Source of the DNA: Citrobacter sp.
GTDB lineage: Bacteria > Pseudomonadota > Gammaproteobacteria > Enterobacterales > Enterobacteriaceae
Assembly: GCA_019415335.1 (NCBI GenBank)
Contig: DXKH01000135.1
Location: forward strand, 124,001 to 188,000
DNA: 64,000 bases
Reading direction: 5' to 3'
The notes beneath the pieces are model-generated. The model was not told the DNA's origin. It did not search any database and worked only from the letters and a program-made list of their open reading frames with translations. Position 1 is the stretch's first letter; each line of letters starts with the position of its first letter. The translations under genes were made by a program, and so were the position numbers. Shown here in pieces: positions 10,656 to 19,263 of the stretch.

Positions 10656-11207
10656 CTGGCCTGTACCTCGTGGCGTCGCGTCATATTCAGCATCAGAGAC
10701 TCCAGGATTCATCCTAAAAAAAACAGCGGCTTATCGTTGTCTATTTTTCATTACCACATATTTTTTACATCTGAATTACATTCAGACCTTCATGAATCCC
10801 CCTCCGCGACGACCTGACTGACCATCATGCTTTTCTCTTCTGTCGGATAGCACATTGCGCGTTATCCGACAGACAATCCCTGCCCATGCAGATCCTCATC
10901 GTCAAAACTTAAAACTACTGCACAAAATCATTTGCAAAAGAGGAATAAAAATCCGAAAAATCGCCCCATGGCTATTGCTGAAACATCCCTGAAAAATTAT
11001 TTCAGATATTATTATGTACAATTTTAAATTTATTATTTATAGCTCATTGTTAATGTTACGTTGATATTTTTTAAACAGATTAAATTTTAATTATTACATA
11101 CCAAATAAAACGAAGTTTGTTTTTTATTGTGAAACCAATCGCTAAATGATACCGTCGCAATACATACAAACAGTTATAAATACAAACAGGAGATGATGTA
11201 AAATTTT
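10656..11207. other. Intergenic region between cusS and the bactofilin gene
   Basis: 552 bp, increasingly AT-rich toward the right, with no convincing gene on either strand. It should contain the rightward bactofilin promoter in its last 150 bases. A short inverted repeat around TGTCGGATAGCACATTGCGC and TTATCCGACA (10840-10872) could end the cusRS transcript. Nothing else stands out. Confidence 0.5.
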
Positions 11208-11939
11208 ATGCAATATAACCTCCTGTGGCTTGTTTGGGGGCTTTGGCTTTACCTCATTATACATTACGGCATAGGTGATCAACACTTTTATACCACGTTA
11301 AAATCGCGATGGAAGATTGTTGTCGTAATTATTTTAAGCTGCGGTTTAATTTATGCTGTTTATTTACTTTCATCATCGACGGGGATCCGAACCATGTTTA
11401 AACGTAAAGCGCAAAACGCGACCTTTGCTGATACTAACGCAGATATTAACATTGCATCTTCTCTTAATTCTTCCCAGGTTTCCTACCTCGGTGACGACGT
11501 AGATATTACCGTAAAACCTTCACATAGCGTACAGATGGAACCCTCTGTTGCTGTTATTCCTGAAACCTGCATTATTAAGGGCGAACTGAACTCTACCAGC
11601 GATATTCACGTTAATGGCCGTATCGACGGTATTATTCGCTCAGAAAAAACTGTTCATATCTTAAAAAGTGGACACGTTGAAGGTGATATTATTGCTTACG
11701 CTATCGCCGTTGATGGTGTGTTGAATGGAAACTGTATTGGTGGCGAGGTCAGTATAAATGCACAGGGTATTGTGAATGGTCAGGTGAAAAGTGATTCTCT
11801 GGCTATCCATAAAAATGGCCGTTTCTATGGCAACTCGTTACCACGTGAGGAAGAAGAAGAACATGAAAATGCGTTTATTTCTGCGATGGATGCAGTGAAA
11901 GAAAACACGGTCGATATTACAGACTTTTATCGAGAATAA
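11208..11939 (+). CDS. Membrane-anchored bactofilin-type polymer-forming protein
   Basis: 243 residues. Two hydrophobic segments at the N-terminus (about residues 4-20 and 34-54) are followed by a roughly 70-residue linker. A bactofilin beta-helix core occupies about residues 120-210 (IKGELNSTSDIHVNGRIDG, GHVEGDIIAYAIAVDG). The C-terminal tail is acidic (REEEEEHEN). Bactofilins polymerise without nucleotide and scaffold cell-envelope functions. The ATG at 11208 has an AGGAG about 15 bases upstream, which is far, so the exact start is uncertain. It stands alone, next to the phage attachment site. Confidence 0.85.
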   Translation: MQYNLLWLVWGLWLYLIIHYGIGDQHFYTTLKSRWKIVVVIILSCGLIYAVYLLSSSTGIRTMFKRKAQNATFADTNADINIASSLNSSQVSYLGDDVDITVKPSHSVQMEPSVAVIPETCIIKGELNSTSDIHVNGRIDGIIRSEKTVHILKSGHVEGDIIAYAIAVDGVLNGNCIGGEVSINAQGIVNGQVKSDSLAIHKNGRFYGNSLPREEEEEHENAFISAMDAVKENTVDITDFYRE

Positions 11940-11954
11940 TGCCTTTATCGGTAT

Positions 11955-11982
11955 GCCGGATGTTGGCGATGTCTGATCCGGC
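11955..11982. repeat. REP palindrome after the bactofilin gene
   Basis: GCCGGAT (11955-11961) and ATCCGGC (11976-11982) flank a 14-base loop, followed by CTACG. This is an enterobacterial REP unit just before the prophage boundary and may serve as a 3' end for the bactofilin mRNA. Confidence 0.7.
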
Positions 11983-12011
11983 CTACGCAGTCCAGAAAGA
12001 CAAGAGAATTG

Positions 12012-12057
12012 ATGGCGCCCCCTACAGGATTCGAACCTGTGACCGACGGCTTAGAAG
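12012..12057. repeat. attL: Left attachment site: 46-bp copy of the argU 3' end
   Basis: 46 bases identical to 58852-58897, which form the 3' part of argU from the anticodon loop to CCA plus one base. The match breaks at 12058, where TTCCTAGG replaces the tRNA sequence. This copy lacks the 5' half of the tRNA and cannot be a functional tRNA gene. It marks the crossover at the end of the prophage distal to int. Confidence 0.95.
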
Positions 12058-12132
12058 TTCCTAGGACTATCTAAGATAACAGTAACTTACCCCATCACCA
12101 CGGCGCTCACACGTCCCACCTTAGAAAAACAT

Positions 12133-12164
12133 ACAAAGCCTTGCAAACCACTGCAAAGCTTTGT
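12133..12164. repeat. Long inverted repeat beside attL
   Basis: ACAAAGCCTTGCA (12133-12145) pairs with TGCAAAGCTTTGT (12152-12164) with a single mismatch around a 6-base loop. The motif AAAGC-TTGCA occurs as an inverted pair within 110 bases of the core site. It is either a bidirectional transcription terminator for the leftward SOS operon or a pair of arm-type integrase or accessory-factor sites. The sequence alone does not decide. Confidence 0.5.
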
Positions 12165-12180
12165 GTGTCTCATTCCTGTC

Positions 12181-12570
12181 TCACATCACCGGGCAGTCGT
12201 CGAACTCGCCTGAACGCGCATCGTTGATGATGTAGGTGATCACCCCGAATACCGGTGATGACACATTGTAGTCACCAGTCTGCCCTGGTATCTCTTCACG
12301 CTTTCCGTTCTCCAGATTCACCAGATGAGGTTTTGGGTGAATACGGTAACGCTTTATCCTTAACTCATTTTCTATCCTACAAACGAGCAGAGAGCCATCA
12401 CATGGCTTAAGTGAGCTATCCACGATCAGCAAAGCGCCGTTCTGAATGCCTTCTCGCCAGTAAGTTTGTCCTGCCCTCATGAAGTATGTAGATGCTGGAT
12501 GTTCAACGAATTTTTCGTCAAGCGATATGCTTCGCTCTACGTAGTCTGCTGCTGGTGATGGAAACCCCAT
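12181..12570 (-). CDS. UmuD'-like protein lacking the self-cleavage serine
   Basis: 129 residues. The protein begins M-GFPSPAADYVE, which matches E. coli UmuD from Gly25, the first residue after the Cys24-Gly25 self-cleavage site, so it is encoded already shortened to the UmuD' form. The UmuD core follows (ALLIVDSSLKPCDGSLLV, RIKRYRIHP). Where UmuD has GDSM with its nucleophile Ser60, this protein has AGQTYW with one residue fewer and no serine. The basic Lys is kept in RIKRY. P1 HumD is a known phage UmuD' homologue. A role in modulating Pol V or other translesion polymerases is inferred. It is co-transcribed with the 79-residue gene, one base apart, under a LexA box. Confidence 0.8.
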   Translation of the reverse strand: MGFPSPAADYVERSISLDEKFVEHPASTYFMRAGQTYWREGIQNGALLIVDSSLKPCDGSLLVCRIENELRIKRYRIHPKPHLVNLENGKREEIPGQTGDYNVSSPVFGVITYIINDARSGEFDDCPVM

Positions 12571-12571
12571 G

Positions 12572-12811
12572 TCATAGCCCCCCGTTTGGGTTATAGAGCA
12601 TGAACAAACGATCCTCACCTTCCGTAGGGGAAATATCCTTGAACGTGCTTATGCTGGACTCTATCCAGGCATTTGCATCCCGCAAGGAGAAATCCCAGTT
12701 AACCTTTTTAAGTTCCCGCACAAAATCAACGGTTCGTAGTGTCCTGCGACCGCTGGGCTCAACAACTACAGCAGACCTGAATGCGGCCTCAATGTCATAA
12801 AGACGCGGCAT
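12572..12811 (-). CDS. Small SOS-operon protein of unknown function
   Basis: 79 residues, family not recognised. The sequence is predicted to be mainly helical, with a basic centre (SGRRTLRTVDFVRELKKVNW) and an acidic C-terminal half (KDISPTEGEDRLF). It has a good ribosome binding site (GAGG, 6 bases before ATG 12811) and is the first gene after the LexA box. Its TGA is one base before the start of the UmuD'-like gene, so the two are translationally coupled and probably work together after DNA damage. I cannot assign a biochemical role. Confidence 0.75.
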   Translation of the reverse strand: MPRLYDIEAAFRSAVVVEPSGRRTLRTVDFVRELKKVNWDFSLRDANAWIESSISTFKDISPTEGEDRLFMLYNPNGGL

Positions 12812-12829
12812 AATTCACCTCAAATAATA

Positions 12830-12845
12830 CTGTTCGTATATACAG
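12830..12845 (-). promoter_or_regulatory. LexA box (SOS operator)
   Basis: CTG-N10-CAG within an extended palindrome; on the minus strand it reads TACTGTATATACGAACAGTA, close to the ideal enterobacterial LexA operator. It lies 19 to 34 bases before the start codon at 12811, so bound LexA would block the promoter of the two-gene operon. Confidence 0.9.
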
Positions 12846-13105
12846 TATTATTTGTTGATAAGATAGATCAAGCGAGTAATGCGAAACAGCCCACATTGGT
12901 GGGCTATGTGCTTGGTGGAACGGTGAATTTTGTTTGGTTACTCATAATCATGCCTTGTACGCACCTTTTTCAGGTCGCGATGGTAAGGCATGATGTTTGT
13001 TCGTAATCCCTAATATGTATGACATTAAAAGTTAGTAGGTTATACATGGTTGTAGTTACTACTAACTCACTACATAAACTTAAAGAGTATTTACATGACT
13101 CTGCA
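12846..13105. other. Non-coding gap between SOS operon and acyltransferase gene
   Basis: 260 bp without a credible gene. It holds a perfect 7-bp hairpin (AGCCCAC-ATTG-GTGGGCT, 12888-12905), probably the 3' end of leftward transcripts from the acyltransferase gene, although no strong T-run follows. Base composition changes here from phage average to AT-rich. Confidence 0.5.
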
Positions 13106-14140
13106 TTAATTATTTTTACCTATAGCAGCATTAATATATTTTAATGGGGTAGATAAAAATGATGCAACAATAAACACCGAAAATAGGATTGTAACCATAT
13201 AAAGATATAATGCCGGAAGATTATTAATGTTAATATTTACATTCATTTTTATAATATCAATAATTTTATGATGCACTAAAAATGCAACAAAGGAAGTCGC
13301 AGAGAAGAATCTAACAATTGACATTATACTGTCTGAGAATTTAATTTTACTTAACCCATAAACCAATATGTAAAATAGAGCACACAATGAAGGTATGCTG
13401 TAATACCCTTTATTTAAATTATCAAACGTTACCATTGAAACAATCAGGTATATTACTGCAACAGGAAGCAAATATAGCAACCAGCGAGACTCGGTGACTA
13501 TCATGCTGGCAATAATAGCTCCAAATATAAATTCAGGCAAACGAACTAAAGGGTTCCATTGCGCACTAGCATTAAAAATAGGAATGGCAGAAGATAGCTC
13601 TTTATTGTTAAAGTAAATAACTAAAGATATGACAATTGAAATTATCAATGCCAAGATTTTATTTTTTTGCAGTATCGGTCTGACCAATGGGAAGATGACA
13701 TACATCAAAATAATAAACCCAAGGAACCACTCGCCTATAATATAATATGTCGGCATATACCAAGACATGTAGCCATCAAACCCAAATATTGTTATCAGCC
13801 ATTTAAAAGGTTCTGCGCCTATATAAACCCTTCCTGTAAAGATCAACAAGAAACATGATGTGAAAGCGTAAACAAACCAGAATGTAGGATATATGTTTTT
13901 AGCTCTTTTTTTATAAAAAGAAAGAGCACCATTCCAGCTACGAGAGCTCAGGTATATACCTGCGCCAGATATAATGATAAAAAATGAAACACCGATAGAG
14001 CCCATCGGGGCTGTAATCCAATGTTTTTCCCATGACCCTCCATTTCTTAATGCTGCATTCATGGAGTGAAATAATATTATCAAGATAACTGAAATAGCTC
14101 TCATAAAATCAAGAGCATCTATTTTTTTAGTGGTCGACAC
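13106..14140 (-). CDS. Acyltransferase-3 family membrane protein (OafA-like), probable lysogenic-conversion gene
   Basis: 344 residues with about ten membrane helices. It begins KKIDALDFMRAISVILIILFH, the acyltransferase-3 N-terminal motif, with the conserved RA...H arrangement; a further conserved helix lies near GEWFLGFIILMYVIFPL. Family members transfer acetyl groups to O-antigen or other glycans in the inner membrane. The gene is markedly AT-rich compared with its phage neighbours and sits alone downstream of the tailspike. This is the classic position for a serotype-converting moron, so an origin by transfer is likely. The glycan acceptor is unknown. Confidence 0.85.
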   Translation of the reverse strand: MSTTKKIDALDFMRAISVILIILFHSMNAALRNGGSWEKHWITAPMGSIGVSFFIIISGAGIYLSSRSWNGALSFYKKRAKNIYPTFWFVYAFTSCFLLIFTGRVYIGAEPFKWLITIFGFDGYMSWYMPTYYIIGEWFLGFIILMYVIFPLVRPILQKNKILALIISIVISLVIYFNNKELSSAIPIFNASAQWNPLVRLPEFIFGAIIASMIVTESRWLLYLLPVAVIYLIVSMVTFDNLNKGYYSIPSLCALFYILVYGLSKIKFSDSIMSIVRFFSATSFVAFLVHHKIIDIIKMNVNININNLPALYLYMVTILFSVFIVASFLSTPLKYINAAIGKNN

Positions 14141-14242
14141 GATTAACTCTCACTGTTCCATGGTTTTTTGATCATAGCAATTATCAAACCGTGTCGCCAC
14201 AAAAATTCAAAACGTGATCCGTATCACTAAATTATAAGTGTA

Positions 14243-16324
14243 TCAAGTTCCGTTAACTTTTGACCTGTAATCTATTCCAATGATTCTGAAATCCATATCT
14301 GTCGCAACACCGGAAGCATTAAATGTTCTTACTACAAAAGTATTCCCAGACGGATCAGCATTTAAAATTCCACTTCCTATAGCTCCAACAACACTCACAT
14401 TGACTAAAACACCGGTGATGTCATGGTTTGCAGTAATGGTGTACACGCCGGCGGATCCTCTACTAACACTGGTTACATTACGACTACTGTATAATGAAGC
14501 TGCGCTTCCCCTCACCCCTGAAGCAAAGGCGAAATCTGGTGAGAACTTCCATTTTACAGTAGGATCAAGAAGCGGTGGTTGTCCGGGAATCCATCTGTTG
14601 TCGTAGTCGAGAAATATTGCCTGATCGTTAGATGAATACTGTGCGATGTTTACATCTGGACGAGATGCTGACGCAGTATATCCAACCGGCAACATGGTAT
14701 TTCCTCGCATCTCCAGAGTCATAGTAACCCCCGACGGGTAGGCATAATTACCACCAAGCACTATGACTTGACTAACCGGGTATTGTGCTGAGTTATTATT
14801 AAACAGACTATTAGAAATTACGTGTTTTATGGAGCGGTTATTTGAATGTGTAATATAAAATGGATATCCGCTGCAACTTTCTACATACAACCCATCGACT
14901 ACCATCCCAACGGTACCATCAGACCCCCCACCCTGCACGTAGAATCCTCTGAATGTAGTGTCTCCGGGGGCACCGCACCCTTCAATGCTGCCACCAGCTA
15001 TCTGGAACTGTGACGCATTTACTATCCAGAAACCTTGTTTTTCCATAGATAAAATTTGTGGACGTATAAAACGATTTGCATTGGGGTTGGCATATCCTGA
15101 CCCCACCGTTCCGCCAGCCTCAAATTTTGCGCCCCAATAACCACTAAACCACGCACACTCTATCCATGTGCATGATAAAACGCTCATCGCGTATAATTGC
15201 TGATACCCACCGCCGAATTTAATACGCTCAAATAAACCCCCTGTAATTCTTCCAAGCTTCATCAGATACCCAGTACGCGTCAGATTTTTCTCTCGAATCT
15301 GGAAGTCTTTTAAACCCCATGACTGAGTAAAACCTGTGGCTGGCTGACAGGTAAGGTTGTATACATCTGTACCAAGAGGAGTACATACAAAACAGCTACT
15401 GTTAAGGTCAACTCCTTCGATGCGCGGTAGCACCCCTGCATTAGATGAGAACGACGGTAATATTACTGCCTTCTCGAGGTGGAAAAAGCCAACACCTAGT
15501 TGTACATGCTTACTAAACTCGGCAGCGGCATTGAATAACTTCTGTATGGCGTCAGCGTGCGCAGAGGAGCTGGAAATTGTAGATCCATCATTAATACCAG
15601 CCCAGTCAGTGTGAACATGTGTTGCATCACTTACATCTCTGACCCATACACCTGAGCCAGAAGGATCGGTTTCACCTGTACCGGTTACGTACTCAGACAA
15701 TGTGGTGCTATAAGGAACGGTCGGGCTGAAATAGATACATCCATCGTGCTTAGACTTCGGCACACTGGCCTGATAAATAAAATCACCACCTCCAGATGGT
15801 TTTCCATATGTAGTGGATTCCCAGCCAGCGTACCAACTACGCAGCTTAACTCTGGCCCCATCCTGTTTAACCAGGCCAAAGAAATCGGCAACTGACTTAA
15901 GTTCGCCAATTAAGGAATAACCATCAATACCAGCCAGAGCGGAACGAAGGACAGCATCACCAATACTCAGCCACGCTCCTGGGCCAACACCTCCAGTGGA
16001 AGCAGGAGTAGATCCTGCCGGGACCAATTTAGGTAATTCTCCATCCCAACGGTAATACTCCCCATCAGTTTCATCTTTCAGAATCTGGTTAGGTATCGTT
16101 AACGTAGCACCATCCTGAAATGTTCCAACTGGAATCCATCCATACTGCAAAATTGCCTGCTGTATTAACCAACGCAGCCCCTCAATTGTGTAATGCTCGT
16201 TACCAAAGCGGTCAATATATGAATGAGCAAGAGAGGTAACGAACTCATCAATCTTGCCGGCATTAAATTTCAGGTCTCGTGGAGACTCACTCGGCACAGG
16301 CAGATTTGTCGGTGTGGTAGCCAT
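14243..16324 (-). CDS. Tailspike protein
   Basis: 693 residues from ATG 16324; an ATG at 16336 is possible. Residues 1-130 are a virion-attachment-like region (PRDLKFNAGKIDEFVTSLAH, then a YRWDGELPKLVPAGSTPAS segment typical of phage tail fibre and spike N-termini). Residues 240-560 are rich in G, N, S and short hydrophobic repeats like a right-handed parallel beta-helix (RIEGVDLNSSCF, VVDGLYVESCSGYPFYI). The C-terminal 90 residues look like a separate trimerisation or binding domain. The predicted role is to recognise and perhaps cleave surface polysaccharide. A strong terminator stands immediately upstream. The gene is more AT-rich than the tail genes, which suggests modular exchange. Confidence 0.8.
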   Translation of the reverse strand: MATTPTNLPVPSESPRDLKFNAGKIDEFVTSLAHSYIDRFGNEHYTIEGLRWLIQQAILQYGWIPVGTFQDGATLTIPNQILKDETDGEYYRWDGELPKLVPAGSTPASTGGVGPGAWLSIGDAVLRSALAGIDGYSLIGELKSVADFFGLVKQDGARVKLRSWYAGWESTTYGKPSGGGDFIYQASVPKSKHDGCIYFSPTVPYSTTLSEYVTGTGETDPSGSGVWVRDVSDATHVHTDWAGINDGSTISSSSAHADAIQKLFNAAAEFSKHVQLGVGFFHLEKAVILPSFSSNAGVLPRIEGVDLNSSCFVCTPLGTDVYNLTCQPATGFTQSWGLKDFQIREKNLTRTGYLMKLGRITGGLFERIKFGGGYQQLYAMSVLSCTWIECAWFSGYWGAKFEAGGTVGSGYANPNANRFIRPQILSMEKQGFWIVNASQFQIAGGSIEGCGAPGDTTFRGFYVQGGGSDGTVGMVVDGLYVESCSGYPFYITHSNNRSIKHVISNSLFNNNSAQYPVSQVIVLGGNYAYPSGVTMTLEMRGNTMLPVGYTASASRPDVNIAQYSSNDQAIFLDYDNRWIPGQPPLLDPTVKWKFSPDFAFASGVRGSAASLYSSRNVTSVSRGSAGVYTITANHDITGVLVNVSVVGAIGSGILNADPSGNTFVVRTFNASGVATDMDFRIIGIDYRSKVNGT

Positions 16325-16336
16325 ATTTTTTTCCAT

Positions 16337-16363
16337 AAAAAAACCCGACGCAATGGTCGGGTT
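16337..16363 (-). terminator. Intrinsic terminator between tail-tip and tailspike genes
   Basis: On the minus strand AACCCGAC pairs with GTCGGGTT (16356-16363 with 16342-16349) around a 6-base loop, followed by a run of seven T. It points leftward and ends about 13 bases before the tailspike start codon. Confidence 0.85.
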
Positions 16364-16382
16364 GAGGTGGTCGGGATTGGTC

Positions 16383-18884
16383 TTATTGGTAAATCAGTTC
16401 GCTGTACTCAGAAAGCGTAATTGCTGTGCCGCCCTGTCCATCTGGTTGTTTGGCGGTTATGGTCCATTGTCCGGAGTCCAGTTCCTCTGATGTGGCTATC
16501 ACATATCGTGATGGCGACTGAACGTCGACCCCGTCGTATAGGTTCAGTGGTATGTCAGGAACTGATGCGGTAAACCCGAACTGTGTATCTGGACGAGGTG
16601 ATGCAGGAAAACGGGCCGTTGTAGCGCCTGATGAATCGGTGATCTGCACATACATCGAGCCGGAGAAATTAATACGTTCGCTGGTTTCGAAGTCATTACC
16701 AGATCGAGAGACGATGTATCCAGCTTGTTGGTTAGTATCGTAAGTGTCCGGTACCTGGACCATGTCACCGATATTCACCCACTCGCCGTCTGCCATAGCC
16801 GTAATAGCCATAGTCATCCTGGAATAGATGATACGCTTGCATTCACGCAGAGCTCGCTCATTGGCCTGGAACCTGTTTCTGATAGACATCATCTCGAACT
16901 TCTTGGCTTTCGTTGGCGTCCCTTCCACAATACTGTTTCCGACAATGCGGTACCGGACGAAATCTTGCTTGTTCGTGTCCGGGTTACGGAACTGCACTTC
17001 AACGCCGTCGTATCCACCAGGTAGAGTCATGTCGTATGACAGTGAGTATCGGTCTGACTTTGTATTGGAGCGGTTGAAGATTGTCGCTGCGGAGGTTTTC
17101 TTGCTGTCACGGGTAAACGACAAAACGCCGTTGTCATCATAGACAGTAACGCTGGCGGCATCGCAGATGGTCTCCATCCGGGAGCCGAGCGAAACATCTT
17201 CATCATCGAAGGTGTAGTCGAAATAACCCAGGCGCGGGTCGATAGCGTCAATCTCTGCCTGGATCTGGTATAGCCCGTAAATATCAATGCTTGATTCAGA
17301 CTGTCCACCAACCATCAACCAGTTATGCAAAGCGATATCAGCGAACTTACGTGACGGACGGATCGTGTAATCGACTTGTCTCGTGGTCATGTTGTAGCTG
17401 ATGACGTGCCGGGTGATTAGCGCATTGTATTTCCTGTCCCTGCTGCCGGTAGCGTTCTCTGTTGCCCGTACACGGATCATCACCAGAGCATCTTCAGGAT
17501 GCACAACGTTACTACGGATGTTCACCGCATGGATCTCTTCTACAGTGGCACGACTGTTGTCAGTGCTGTTGTTCGTCCTTGTGAGCGTGACTGAGTACCG
17601 ACCAAATCCAGCGGCTGGCGTTATCTTGTCAGTGCGATAAAACGTATCTGATACGTTTTTATTCGAGTTTGACTGATGATAGTTGAATGTCTGCGTGGTC
17701 CCTGGCACCTGGTTATTGTCATCATCAACTTTCCAGATAACTACCTTGAAAGTCACGTCGTTACGCCCAGCCAGGCGGGACTGAGTATGGATCCACAACT
17801 GGCTCGATGGTATTGGAGAAAAGAACGGGCCAACATCCACGCCTGAGTTTTGCACCAGGATAAATTTGGTCGTGTTGATTGTCGCCGTTTCGATCGGGAT
17901 GCCGGGTCCACTCAGACTATCAAAAGCAAAGGTGTAGTAATAAACCGGATTAATTACGGCGCCGTTATCGCTCTGAACGCACGAAATCAGGTTCCCGAAT
18001 ATAGTGACGTCCTGAGTTACGTTACCGGTCGCGGTAGCGTAGGTTACGTTGATAGTGAACTTCACCGGCGACGGTTTAGGCAGGTCTTTGAAGAAGTCGA
18101 ATTCATCCTGCTTCACAATCTTCATTGCGATCTGGCCACCCGAGTACGTACCGCTGATCACGGTGTTCGCGGTAGCTGATTGTTGAGGCTGCGATTCGCT
18201 CTCGTTCGGACCAGGTAACTCCTGCCCGTCGACGTCGTCAAACTGGTAGCCCTCGACAACTGTCGGTATTACATCGCCAGGCTGATAGATGGTGTATGTT
18301 GCCCCTGCCATCGCGCCCAGATTCGATTCAGAGAAGCGAACAGATGAGATGTCATAACGGCCAAGGCCAAAACACATCAACTCAGTGACGTATTTTATGC
18401 CAGGGTCCTGATCTCCTGTTTTTACGTATTCGAACATCGACTCCTGAACCAGGTCAGGGAATGAGCGAATCTGCCCGAAGTTGTCAGGCTTGGCCTCGCC
18501 GTTACGGGCAATATTAGTTTGTCCTTTCAGGCTGTTGTTCGGGGATGTCTTGCTGTTGCCGGCTGCAGCGCTGGCGTTAGGTTTTGGCATTAAACCGGCC
18601 AGAACCTTCTGGGTGAATTTGATTGGGTTGAAGTGCTCGAGCGGATTCAGGATTGTGCCTATTAAACCGCCATCTTTCGGCTGATCAAAGATGATTACCC
18701 GGTCATTCTCCTGTAGTGGAAATGCCAGTTCATCATCAGGCCCCAGTTCAGATCCATTAAGGTGAATGCGAATGTCCCGGTGAAAACTTTCCTGCTTGAG
18801 CCATTCAGAAAACACTGTCCCAGCTTTGACAATATCCCGGTCTTTAGGCAGCCCTGGCACTCGCTGAATTTCTATTACCGGCAT
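16383..18884 (-). CDS. Tail-tip host-specificity protein (lambda gpJ-like)
   Basis: 833 residues from ATG 18884. The N-terminal 120 residues include a hydrophobic amphipathic stretch (KDGGLIGTILNPLEHFNP) typical of gpJ-type proteins. The central part is a putative phage tail-3 domain (ISYNMTTRQVDYTIRPSRKF, WLMVGGQSESSIDIYGLYQI). The C-terminal part carries beta-rich, fibronectin-like segments. It is shorter than lambda J (about 1130 residues), fitting a phage whose receptor binding lies in a separate spike. Its start overlaps the preceding cysteine-peptidase gene by 41 bases. Confidence 0.8.
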   Translation of the reverse strand: MPVIEIQRVPGLPKDRDIVKAGTVFSEWLKQESFHRDIRIHLNGSELGPDDELAFPLQENDRVIIFDQPKDGGLIGTILNPLEHFNPIKFTQKVLAGLMPKPNASAAAGNSKTSPNNSLKGQTNIARNGEAKPDNFGQIRSFPDLVQESMFEYVKTGDQDPGIKYVTELMCFGLGRYDISSVRFSESNLGAMAGATYTIYQPGDVIPTVVEGYQFDDVDGQELPGPNESESQPQQSATANTVISGTYSGGQIAMKIVKQDEFDFFKDLPKPSPVKFTINVTYATATGNVTQDVTIFGNLISCVQSDNGAVINPVYYYTFAFDSLSGPGIPIETATINTTKFILVQNSGVDVGPFFSPIPSSQLWIHTQSRLAGRNDVTFKVVIWKVDDDNNQVPGTTQTFNYHQSNSNKNVSDTFYRTDKITPAAGFGRYSVTLTRTNNSTDNSRATVEEIHAVNIRSNVVHPEDALVMIRVRATENATGSRDRKYNALITRHVISYNMTTRQVDYTIRPSRKFADIALHNWLMVGGQSESSIDIYGLYQIQAEIDAIDPRLGYFDYTFDDEDVSLGSRMETICDAASVTVYDDNGVLSFTRDSKKTSAATIFNRSNTKSDRYSLSYDMTLPGGYDGVEVQFRNPDTNKQDFVRYRIVGNSIVEGTPTKAKKFEMMSIRNRFQANERALRECKRIIYSRMTMAITAMADGEWVNIGDMVQVPDTYDTNQQAGYIVSRSGNDFETSERINFSGSMYVQITDSSGATTARFPASPRPDTQFGFTASVPDIPLNLYDGVDVQSPSRYVIATSEELDSGQWTITAKQPDGQGGTAITLSEYSELIYQ

Positions 18885-19263
18885 ACTGGTAGAACTCCAC
18901 TTTTGTGAATAGTTTCTGGATGGTGCGGATCGCGTCTGACCTGACATGACCGTTTTCACCGCGGCTATGTAGCGCGCGCCCGTCAACAATCAGACCGACA
19001 TGGACAGGATTGCTGCCGATCCACGCAACGAAAATGCCGTCATCCATGAAAGACTCAGTGCGGTGCCAGAACACAACATCACTGTCGTAACAGGTCAGGA
19101 AGTCACTACCGCTTTCGTAGTCAGCCGTCTGGTGTATCTCAATACCAAGAACGTGACGGTAGTAAAGCACCACTAACCCCCAGCAATCCGCAGCTTCGAA
19201 AGAGCATGCGCGGTTCTGCCAGGGGATACCGTTTACACGTGAAAGGAAGTCGTCTTTAGACAT
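18844..19263 (-). CDS. NlpC/P60-type tail peptidase-like protein (gpK-like)
   Basis: 139 residues. A Cys in FEAADCWGLVVLYYR and a His in PVHVGLIVDGRALHS are placed as the Cys-His pair of NlpC/P60 cysteine peptidases. In lambda-type tails this domain (gpK) sits at the tail tip and is thought to cut peptidoglycan peptides during DNA entry. The order DUF1833 gene, NlpC/P60, J-like protein matches the L-K-I-J logic of lambda, but no I-like gene is evident. It overlaps both neighbours. Confidence 0.8.
   Translation of the reverse strand: MSKDDFLSRVNGIPWQNRACSFEAADCWGLVVLYYRHVLGIEIHQTADYESGSDFLTCYDSDVVFWHRTESFMDDGIFVAWIGSNPVHVGLIVDGRALHSRGENGHVRSDAIRTIQKLFTKVEFYQYAGNRNSASARAA

Noticed and set aside
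9465..10712. Long leftward open frame opposite cusS
   Set aside because: Antisense shadow of a clearly conserved histidine kinase.
12012..12089. A second tRNA-Arg gene at the left prophage boundary
   Set aside because: Only the 46 bases of the 3' part match argU; the 5' half including the D arm is missing, so it is an attachment-site copy and not a gene.
12181..12570. A second CI/LexA-type repressor
   Set aside because: There is no helix-turn-helix and no cleavable Ala-Gly or Cys-Gly bond; the match is to the UmuD' core only.
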